64,000 bases of DNA, from positions 155,397,501-155,461,500 of the forward strand of contig CM075354.1 of assembly GCA_037693485.1 (NCBI GenBank), written 5' to 3'. This document shows, piece after piece, positions 55,068 through 64,000 of the stretch. Position 1 is the first letter of the stretch. Every line of letters starts with the position of its first letter. A model generated the notes under the pieces. It was not told the DNA's origin. It made no database searches and saw only the letters and a list, made by a program, of their open reading frames with translations. The position numbers and the translations under genes are program-made. The stretch is from Kitagawia praeruptora. Taxonomy: Eukaryota > Streptophyta > Magnoliopsida > Apiales > Apiaceae.

Positions 55068-57975
55068 TCACTGCAGTTTAAACAAGTCTATATCAATACT
55101 TCTTTTATCTACTGATGAATGCAAATAAAGAAAGCAAAGGTGGTAAATGAGGAAATACCAGGACTTAATATCTGTATAGATTTTGTAATGGACTTCATAG
55201 TTGTCACAGAATCTGGTCCTGTTTATAAAAAAAATCCTTCAGACTTCATAGCAAAAGGACATGAAATTATTTCATAAAGTAAATGAAGACTCTCATTACC
55301 TGGTGTATCCATGTTTTGCTCAGAAATAATTTCTGTGACAGTAGATGAGAGCTCTGATAGTACTTGGTTACAACCATTAATGGTATTATCAGAGGTGTTT
55401 GGTGACCTGCACATTCATAATAGGGGATTGATATTTGTCTTAATACCTCTGTTTAGATGACTTCGAAAACTTTTGAAGAACAGTATACTTACCCTGAAAA
55501 TGAATCTGGGGATGGAGTCCCATCTGGCTGACATGTCATTCCTTCACAATTAATTTCAAATTCACCCATAAGTTCAGAGAAGCAAAAATCATCACCAAAA
55601 ACATCCAAGCTAGGCATATCAAAGTCAAAACAATCTACTCTTTCTTTAGTTTCAGATGGCATAACATCACAAGGAACTGGTTTATCTGAGTCCATGGCTA
55701 CACTAGGACCATCAAAGTCAAGCCTCCCCTTTACATTATCCCTCGTGCTGAAACATCTTTTCATGTTTGTCTTCATTGGTGAGGAAGTAGAAATACGACA
55801 ATTTCTCTCTACCGAGTAGTAGCCCATTTGTTTGGCAGGACTGACTGTAATTGTCTTAGAAGCAATGACAGTGCAGTTAGACATCATTTGTTGAGGGGTA
55901 ACATCACTGGTAAAAGGATCAGCATCTGGTGAAGAACCAGATTTTTCAGGTGGAGAAGAAGTTACTCTAGGAGGTGTGATGGGACCAGATGAATTCATTG
56001 GAAGCGACTGATTCTGATGATTGAATAAACGCTTGGCGACATTGGATCCCTGAACTGATGATCTGCTAGGTATATCAACATGTGATGATGCATTGACCAC
56101 AGAATTTTGCAGAGTACTATTTGACACATTGCTTGGTTGTGTCACTGTATTTGGATCTGCAAGGTGAAATATTCAGTAAATTAAAACTTTAAATGACATG
56201 CATAAGGTAGCTATATGCTTACACCCTGCACATTTAATAAAAACTTACAATTTGCTTGTAGATCTTCAGCAACTGATTGACTACGTGATCGCTTTGCAGT
56301 ATTAGAGGCATCTGAAACATCTTTAGACCACTTTCTCCTTTTTGAAGAGGACGCGTTTGTCATAGGTGTAAAGAAATTTCTGGGATTTGCCGGAGTGCCC
56401 CTTGGCATAGTTGCCGACATTACAACAGAGTTGCGATACACAGGAGGACCTGATAAAAGAAAAAGAATAAAAAAACCACTATTCATTACCATTTACCAGA
56501 TGAAGATGTATAGAGCGGAGCCTACTTATTTCTCACTTTATTTTGGTTCAACCCTAGTTGCATTCCAACATGACTTGCAACATACTTGCACACATCAATC
56601 CCAAAAGATGCACACATGTGGAAACACAGCTCAAGCATTAATTTAATTATAAAAAATCAGATCTCAAACTTGTTGTAAAACAAAATTCTAATGATTCCTA
56701 GTGCTGACCTTGTAAACACATGTAGACCAATTCATTGACTGCTTCAGCCTCACTACACTAGTTCTGACTCAAAATGAACCCTAAAAATTGATTAACTTAG
56801 TTTATTTCAAATATCAACAAGGAAGAAATGCTTACTATGCACAACTAATTCATGTCAACATATCAAGGTCTATGGACCGACTTGGCTCAATACATCATTT
56901 TTTTCATTAATAGCAAACCATTTCGGCTCTAACTTAACCCTAACAAGTTCAAATTTTCAGCTTCTTCAAACATTTATGCTACAATCAAGATATCTCATGA
57001 GACTATAAAACTCAACAAACATTAGCATTTACAGTAAATTGAATAAAGCCACATAATTAAACAAAACTCATGTACAAAGCCAACATAAATACTCATGAAA
57101 ATTAGCAAGTACTCCACAAATCTTCTCTCGCTAACAAAAAAATCAAGACCCAAGAAAATAAGACATACATTAATTCGCAATCTAGCTAAACAACCTAACT
57201 TCCCAAATTAAATAAACATTTACAAAGTAAAACTACATTAACACAACTAACTTCAAGAATCGAAAAGTACCTGCAGAAGATCCAACACCTGGATCAACAT
57301 ACGGAACTATCGCCCCTGAATTCGCAACAATTGCTTGTGTCGGAGCAGCAGCAGCAGCTAAGCCAGAATTATACCCATTCATAACATCTTGCATACCACT
57401 CAGCAAAGTCTGAACCCTAAATTTCTCTTGCTCGAAACACATCTTTTCTTGATCGAACATCACTTTTTGCCCCTTTAAATTGATGTAGTCATTTAAAATA
57501 TCCGCTAAACTTAATAAACTACTCGGCGCCTACAAAAAACACAAAAAATCATAAGACAAAAATTCAACACACACACACACACACTAATTGCATCTAATAA
57601 TATGCATACAGTAAATCCGTAAAGTTGGTGACCGGAAACTTATTTTATTTATCAAGATTTAAAATACAAAGTAGTAAATTATCGAGGTAATTAATTTATC
57701 GAGATTTAAAAGAAAGTACCAATTTATCAAGATTTAAAACTACAAAGTAGTAAATTATCGAGTATTAATTTATCGAGGTTGAAACGTAATAAATGTACCT
57801 CGTTAACGGGAGATCTGGAGACGAGATCGGAAGCTTCGTTACGGAAGGAGGAGCGAGTACTAGTAAAATTATTATCCGCAAGATATCGATCGACAAGAAA
57901 GGCGATTTGCACCGGTGTAACAACTCCTTTGCCTGTCTTCCCCGATTTTTTCGACTTCGTTTGCTTCCCCTTCAT
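55068..57975 (-). CDS. LisH-domain protein gene, seven exons, complete
   Basis: Exons: 57975-57799, 57529-57271, 56449-56249, 56156-55493, 55406-55300, 55218-55159, 55111-55068. All introns are GT-AG and phases agree, giving 1512 nt (503 aa plus TGA). Residues about 18-50 form a LisH motif (PVQIAFLVDRYLADNNFTST…F..E), a dimerisation fold, after a Lys-rich N-terminus (KGKQTKSKKSGK). Residues 60-110 look helical (FDQEKMCFEQEKFRVQTLL), then a short poly-Ala. A basic patch SSKRRKWSK and KRSRSQS suggests nuclear entry. The rest is Ser/Pro-rich with an acidic segment (DFDMPSLDVFGDDF). It resembles plant LisH proteins of unknown function; a nuclear regulatory role is an inference. The 3' exons are duplicated at 9.65 and 52.0 kb. 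Confidence 0.8.
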
Positions 57976-58940
57976 CCTTGTGCTTCTTGTTGAATTCGGA
58001 GAGCTGAAAAGAGAGAAGTTGATTAAAAATGTGAGATGTGTGTGTGTGATTGTGTGTAGCTGTAGAGTACATTAGATCTGGACAAGAAATAGCGCGGAAA
58101 AAATTTGAAAATTTTGGAGGGTAAGAATTGAGTAAAATATTTGGATTTGGCGGCAAAGGTTATTTATGTAATTTAAAATACGTTTTTGGTACTAAACCTG
58201 TGAATTCAGAGGCCCAAATTTATAAATGTTGGTAACACCGGTCCGAATAAACGAAATGGGCTTCTATTACAAAATCTTTGAACTCTGCGGATCCAAAAAG
58301 TAAACTATGTACGGTACTATCTTGGTTCCATTAATATTATTTCATATTTACTTGTTCCAAAAATTTGTGCACATTTTCTTAACAAAGCAAATTATTTGTT
58401 AAATTTGTTAAATGTTCATAAATATGTTACAAGTAATAATTATGGTGAAATATGGTGAAATATGATAATTTTAACTTGATCGCTAAATACATTTGATCGC
58501 TAAATACATGAATTTTTGATAGTGATCAATATTAACGAGACGGAAGGATGAGACCCATACCAAGAAAATTTTTCGTCGCGAAAGTGTTTGGTGTACACAT
58601 TTGAAGGATCCATTTTTGTACGTATCCTCGGTACGATATGTTGAAATAATTGTTTGCTTTCTAATTTATAATATCATTTTCAGTTTTTGCAATATTGTAA
58701 TATTTATTTTTATTTTCTTGAAGTCAAATACCGCATTTTATTCAATAATCAACAAGATCAGAAGCGATCAATTTCTTAAGTGAGTGACAAATCAAATAGA
58801 CTAGCACTGAAAGTCTGAAACTTGTTGGTCGAGCAAGGCTATGAGTAACATTTGTTTATCGTTCTGTAAAGTTAGTAGAAATTTTTGTGATAACTTTGTA
58901 ATAATTTATTGTTAACTTATCACTCTTTTTTGCAAAAAAA
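57976..58940. other. Upstream of the LisH gene and intergenic DNA
   Basis: 57976-58100 is the likely leader and promoter-proximal region, with a short GT repeat at 58035-58055. The rest is AT-rich. 58660-58940 is paralogous to about 62210-62710. No gene. Confidence 0.45.
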
Positions 58941-58947
58941 ATATTAT

Positions 58948-59707
58948 TGCTGAAATATATTTATTGCTGCTACCGGAGTGTTGTGTGATAAGAGTGTCTC
59001 TTTGAAGTTGAAAAGTAAATTCTATAGAGTTGCAATTAGGCCCTCGTTATTATATGGTTCGAAATGCTGGCCATTGCGGCAGGCTCAGGAGCGTTTGCTG
59101 GAGGTGACAGAAATGCGTATGTTGCGATGGATTTATGGTTGTACAATGTTTGATTATATACCGAATAATGCTTTTAGACGAGTTTTAGGTGTTGAGTCTA
59201 TTTCCAAGAAATTGAGGGAGGGGCGCTTACGTTGGTATGGGCATGTACGGCGCAGATGTGCTTCAGCTTCGGTTCGCAGGGTTGAAAGTATTTTGGTTAG
59301 GGGGAAGAGAAAGAGAGGTAGATCACGTAGGACGTTGCAAGATCAATTGAGTTTGAATATGGCAGCTTTGAATCTTACAGGTGATATGACATTTGATAAG
59401 GTTGCTTGGAGACGACGTATTCGTGTATTCGAGGTTGCCTCAAGTGGGTCTCGGCGGGGTTCATAAGTAAAGTATCATCTTTGGCATGCAAACGTATGGA
59501 CTTGAGGTTAGTCCTGTGTGTATAATGCCACGGGCTCAGGTTTTGTTCAATACATCACTCATTTTTATGCACTTTGCACTAAGCCGGGGGTCTGCATGGA
59601 AACAGCCTCCCTACTTTCAGGGTAAGGGCAGGGTCTGCGTACAATCTACCCTCCCCAGACTCCATTTTAAACAGGATATACTGGGTCTGTTTGATTTGTT
59701 TTGGTTT
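58948..59707 (+). mobile_element. 5'-truncated RTE-type LINE
   Basis: The frame to 59466 encodes the C-terminal end of an RTE-clade reverse transcriptase: 'ATGVLCDKSVSLKLKSKFYR', 'AIRPSLLYGSKCW', 'EMRMLRWIYG' and 'LRWYGHVRRR'. Next comes a 3' UTR with 'GGTCTGCGTACAATCTACCC', typical of such LINEs, without poly(A). The target duplication ATATTAT (58941-58947, 59708-59714) is confirmed by the empty paralogue near 62710. The RT catalytic part is missing. Confidence 0.9.
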
Positions 59708-59880
59708 ATATTATCTCTCCAATCCACAAAAGAAAAAACTTGATAATGAATTAATGATGCTTGAAAGTTAAGTAGAAATGTGGGTGTGAACTTTGACAAA
59801 CGGACAACTCTTCTTCGACTAGATAAGATGGTAACATTTGGTCGACACCTTCATGTGGGAACCATTCAATCTTTGTTAAT
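59708..59880. repeat. Small segmental duplication, partner at 62720-62870
   Basis: The sequence around 'AGTAGAAATGTGGGTGTGAA' and 'CGACACCTTCATGTGGG' recurs at 62770-62870. Together with 58660-58947 it is the paralogue of 62210-62880, interrupted here by the LINE. Confidence 0.7.
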
Positions 59881-59934
59881 TTTCCTAACTTTAGTTCTTG
59901 TTAACATTTGTGCATGAAATCGTTAATAAATTAT

Positions 59935-60303
59935 AGAGCTATCTGTCAAAAAATTCATTGAACTTTTCCAAATTTTACAGTATAATCATTATAGTTTTTT
60001 TGTTGCTAATTTAACCAACCATCTTTCCAAAATTATGCAAAATTTAATCATGGTTAACAAAAAAAATGATGTGGCAACTCAGAAAAAGCCCTAATCGAAA
60101 CATATAAGCATTGCAAACTCAGAAAAGGCCCTTATATGTTTCGATTATGGCTTTTTCTGGTTGCCACATCACTTTTTTTGTTAACCATGATTAAATTTTG
60201 CATAATTTTAGAAAGGTGGTTGGTTAAATTAACAACAAAAAAACTTTAATGGTTAAACTGCAAAATTTGGAAAAGTTCAATGGATTTTTTAGCAGATAGC
60301 TCT
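59935..60303. mobile_element. Foldback MITE, about 370 bp
   Basis: The ends AGAGCTATCTG and CAGATAGCTCT start inverted arms of about 150 bp (for example AACCATGATTAAATTTTGCA facing its complement). The arms are not perfect. No frame is present. The hairpin is long enough to feed small-RNA production if transcribed. Confidence 0.7.
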
Positions 60304-60356
60304 AAATTATATTTACAAACTTGTTTTCCAATCGAACACCGAATGCCTCGTGAGCA

Positions 60357-61298
60357 TCTATAACCTTTATTAATAAGCGAAACCCTCTTTTAAAGGTACC
60401 TAAAGTTTGGTTCGCACTATATTTTGGTTTCACCCGTTTTTGGTTCGCACTATATTTTGGTTTCACCCCTAAAATCCTATTTTCCCTAGAATGCTATGTT
60501 GTTGTTTTTTTAAAAAAAAATAGAATAAAAATAGAAATCCTATTATAATTATAATTCTTTTTGTAATTTTTATCTTATTATAATTATAATTTTTTTATTT
60601 GTAATTTTTTTAAAAATAAAATATTTCCCCTAGAATACTATGTTCCATTAAAGAGAGTTAAAAATAGAGTTCTTATGATGATTATAATTCTTTTATTTAT
60701 AATTTTTTTAACTTGAAAAAACCAACGATCAAAAATCACCAATATAGGGTAAAACACCAACGAATACGTAGCCAGATTGTACTGTATAACATTTGATAAA
60801 ACACTAACGAATCTATAACCTTTTATTAATAAATTTCTGTTTAATGATATTTTCGTAACAAATTTGGTTTCACCCTTATTTCATCACAGATTCCTACTCC
60901 CCTAAAATTCATATTATTTTCTAAAACAATTGATTGGAATTTTGTTATAATTATAATTCTTTTACTATAATATTACTGAATTGTACAAATAACGTATATA
61001 TTAGAACCAGAACCATGTTTGTTATGTTTTCTTGATTGTTTAAAATATAATCTTAAATAAGTAATAAATAAATCTATATCTATAAAGTGTATTAATAACA
61101 AAACCCCTTTTTAATGTACTATTTTATACCAAATTTGGTTCGTATCATATTTTGGTTTCACCCCAAGACTCCTATTTCCTCTAGAATTCTATGTTATTTT
61201 ATAAAATAAAAAAATTTATATTACAATTATAATTTTTCTTATTACAACTTAATAAAAAAAAGACTACGAATACAAATGTTAATCTACGGTGACATGCT
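60357..61298 (+). mobile_element. Helitron-like element, second copy, 3'-truncated
   Basis: It starts A|TCTATAACCTTTATTAATAAG and is closely similar to 47995-48945 up to 'GGTGACATGCT'. At that point another Helitron-type 5' end (TCTATACTATACTATTATAA) begins and the rest of this family's sequence, including its 3' hairpin, is missing. Confidence 0.7.
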
Positions 61299-62018
61299 TC
61301 TATACTATACTATTATAAGCGAAATAGGGTATATTTGGTTTGGTACTCTTTTTTTTGTCACTCTTTTGATTTGATTAAATCTCTATTATTAATAAAATTA
61401 AAAAAAAACACACACGCACACGGCAAAGCCCACGAGACACGAGAGTCCTTTCTACAGCAAACAAGTCGTCAAGACGTCAAGTAGTTTGTCTGTTACATTG
61501 CACAATTTTTGTAATCAGCATTAAAATTAATTTTGTCACAAAAAAATTAAAAATTATTAATTATTAGAAAAGATCTTTTCAAAATTTTGGAGTTTTGAAA
61601 GATATAATGGTCTGTTTTATATTAAAAAAAAGACTATCAGTTATATCAAAAACCAATAATCATATTTTATTATCTTTTATAATTTATCTTATTACTAATT
61701 AATTAGCAAATATTAAAATTATAAACAATCAAATAAAAATATTAAGATAAAAATATTTAAAATGTTAAAAAAAACTACTTTTATATAATATTTTTATATA
61801 TCTATACTATACTATTATAAACGAAATAGGGTATATTTGGTTTGGTACTCTTTTTTAGTAATAATTAAAATACGTAATTAGAATAACATTTATTTTCATG
61901 AAATTTATAAAATTCAAAAAATATTTTAATAATAAAAACATATGTACAACTTAAAATTTTAATGAAATATAATTAAACAGTTTACAAGCAACCGTGCATC
62001 GCACAGGTTATAGGCTAG
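61299..62018 (+). mobile_element. Helitron-like element with two 5' ends and one 3' end
   Basis: A 5' terminus (TCTATACTATACTATTATAA) occurs at 61299 and again at 61801, with about 50 bp of similarity after each. Only one 3' terminus exists: hairpin CCGTGC-AT-CGCACAGG then TTATAGGCTAG|T at 62018. The inner unit 61801-62018 (218 bp) has A before TC and T after CTAG. Coding capacity is nil. Confidence 0.65.
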
Positions 62019-62209
62019 TATCAACTCATTTACGTTTTTAAATAAGAATAATTGATTATTATAACATATTATTTTTGGTGTGCATATATGAGAAGGAAAC
62101 CATTTTTTATATGTAACCGGATAAATTATCCGAATATGGTATGTTGCCATAATAGCTTACTCCTAAACATCTCTTCAACTTAAATTTTAATTTCATATTT
62201 CTAATTACT

Positions 62210-62880
62210 GTAATATTTGTTATTATTATTATTTTGAAGCCAAGTCCTCCATTTTATTTAATAATCAACAGGAGGAGAAGCAATAAATTTCTCCGGAAAG
62301 TGAGAAATTAAATGGACTATCACTTCTACGTCAGGTCTTACGGAATGAAATGTTTCTGCTCCGAATTTTATCATCTGTATGTTTAAGTTTGAGAATTATT
62401 AATAGAAGTACGATTTTATCAAAAAAAATAAAAATGGACTACCACTGAAACTTGTTGCTCGAGCGAGGCTACGAGAAGGACACCAAAAAATACGGAACTA
62501 ACTGGATTGTCATATTTGGTGAATACGAATATGTTATAATTATTCGAAATAATAAAAATGTGCAAAAATTGATACGAATACTGAATTATATATAATAAAA
62601 AAAGCAATGAGGAGTAACATTCGTTTGTCGTGCTACAAAGTTAATAGAAATTTTTATATTAACTTTGTAATATTCGTTGTTAACCTATTACTTGTTGCTT
62701 CAAAAACATATTATCCCTCCAGGGCTCTAACCCATGAAAGAAAAAACTTGATAATAATGCTTGAAAGTAAAGTAGAAATGTGGGTGTGAATTTGACAAAC
62801 GACCATTCTTCTTCAACTAGATAAGATGTTAACATTTGATCGACACCTTCATGTGGGTACCATTCAATCTTGTTATGAAG
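62210..62880. repeat. Segmental duplicate of 58660-59880, without the LINE
   Basis: Shares 'TTTTATTTAATAATCAACA', 'GAGTAACATTCGTTTGTCG' and 'CGACACCTTCATGTGGG' with the 58.7-59.9 kb region. It reads through the LINE site as CATATTATCCCTCC. It has about 150 bp extra around 62310-62600. No gene. Confidence 0.65.
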
Positions 62881-63225
62881 TAGGCCACTTTGGTGCATAT
62901 CTCTGTTTTGGTCCGGCATTCTTATCATCCATCATCCACTCTATTCTAAACAAAAATAGTAAGATCAATCTTCATCTTAATTATTAAGACGGTGGTGTCC
63001 GAATGCATTTATTTTCTCTTTACGAGTTTGTAAATTTGGTTTTTTAACGTGTGTTCGAAGGACATAATAAAAAATGAATTGTTAAATTTTAATTGTTTTC
63101 TAATTATTAATGAGATGAATCTTCTGTATGCACAAAAAATCTCACTCATAAAAATATTATTTTTTAAGTGATTAATATGTGTCCTTAAACATATATTAAA
63201 AAGATCCTTGTAAAGGTGCGACTTA
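62881..63225. other. AT-rich intergenic DNA
   Basis: I see no frame, terminal repeat or RNA gene here. Confidence 0.4.
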
Positions 63226-63890
63226 GTTGTACTTTACATCCTTATATTTCGATAAAAATTCACTTCGCAACCTATCATTCAAACAATTGCAATTTGCATC
63301 CCGACTGTTTCAATTCCGCCACAGTTTGCATCCTTTTGATGATTTCAAGTTAATTTTGATCGTTATAATTAGTTAAAATGAGGATATTTCGGTTATTATA
63401 CATAATAATAATTTTAAAATTAAATTATTTCAATTACCTTTATAATTTTTAGATTTTTAGATTTACTAACATTTTATCTACGGTTCATAGATTTTTTCAA
63501 ATATAATTTATAATTCATATTTTTTAAAAATATTTACATTACTAAATTCTCGTAAAATATTATTTAAATATAAACTACATTTGTTATAATTTTCAAAATA
63601 TTATCCATAAAATAAATATCATAAATTTAAGATTTTGTGTTTTTCTTCAATTTTTGAAAAAAAAACTTTTTTTGGAGTTTGTTTCTTAATTTAAAAAAAA
63701 ATTGATTAATATAATAATTAATGATTGAAATATCCTTACTTTAATTAGCAATAATGGTAAAATTTAAAGGAAAATCGTCGAAGCATGCAAAAAGTAAGGA
63801 TTGTAATTTATAGGAATGTAAATTATAATTGTATGAACAGTACGATACAAAGTGAATTTTGATCTAAAATATAAGGCGCAAAGTGTAATT
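63226..63890. mobile_element. Possible foldback element with ~75-bp inverted ends
   Basis: The left end (ACTTTACATCCTTATATTT…AAAATTCACTTCG) and the complement of the right end (ACTTTGCGCCTTATATTTTAG…AAAATTCACTTTG) match over about 75 bases with substitutions. The interior is AT-rich and non-coding. Exact borders and target duplication are not clear. Sequence from 63891 to 64000 shows nothing recognisable. Confidence 0.5.
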
Positions 63891-64000
63891 AAATGTAAAC
63901 GTGCTTACCAGAGATGTTCTCGTTAAGATACTAGAATTATTTAACGGATCCCATTATTTAAACTCATTTGTTGTGTGTAACATTACGGGTCTGTTTGGAT

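Noticed and set aside
57571..57586. AC dinucleotide repeat in intron 1 of the LisH gene
   Set aside because: A short microsatellite with no sign of function.

Overview
This is an AT-rich plant nuclear sequence, most likely from a eudicot. The plant signals are fragments of a chloroplast-type fructose-1,6-bisphosphatase with its redox-cysteine segment, plant Ty1/copia lineages, a TRIM, an RTE LINE, Helitrons and PIF/hAT MITEs. I cannot name the species. No tRNA, rRNA, CRISPR array or bacterial gene was seen. Most of the window is transposable elements in successive layers.

Host content lies in a rearranged, partly triplicated block at about 7.2-23.8 kb and 49.9-58.1 kb. Its repeating module contains (a) chloroplast-type FBPase exons on +, all broken; (b) a small secreted 8-cysteine, knottin-like peptide gene on -, in three copies, two apparently intact and one chimeric; (c) a second FBPase-like 3' remnant; and (d) a LisH-domain gene on -. 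The LisH gene is complete only at 55068-57975, where I reconstruct seven exons, 503 codons and consistent splice phases. Its 3' end is copied at about 9.65-9.78 kb and 52.0-52.7 kb. A second small paralogous pair links 58.66-59.88 kb and 62.2-62.9 kb.

Layout. 1-5528: Ty1/copia element A (-), reverse transcriptase deleted, one LTR in the window. 5.6-9.3 kb: PIF MITE, FBPase remnant, and an insertion carrying a hAT MITE and a 1.1-kb palindrome. 9.6-16.3 kb: LisH fragment and an FBPase pseudogene split by the very young copia element F (10696-15906). 17.4 kb: knottin gene 1. 18.7-22.4 kb: two solo LTRs, the larger holding a hAT element. 22.6-26.4 kb: duplicated flank, MITE, Helitron. 26974-47818: copia element B, which contains a non-autonomous LTR element C (37881-45877), which in turn contains a TRIM and a solo LTR of C's own family. 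47995-49576: Helitron. 49.9-58.1 kb: gene-fragment modules 2 and 3. 58.9-64 kb: RTE LINE, foldback elements, Helitron copies and AT-rich DNA.

Where both LTRs can be compared by eye, divergence falls from B (about 4%) to C (about 1.5%), the TRIM (2/234) and F (1/236). This agrees with the nesting order. The observations most worth following up are the chimeric knottin ORF, the cluster of TTCnnGAA heat-shock-like units in the LTR of B, the large palindrome bearing GCGAAGC mini-hairpins, and the four-element nest.
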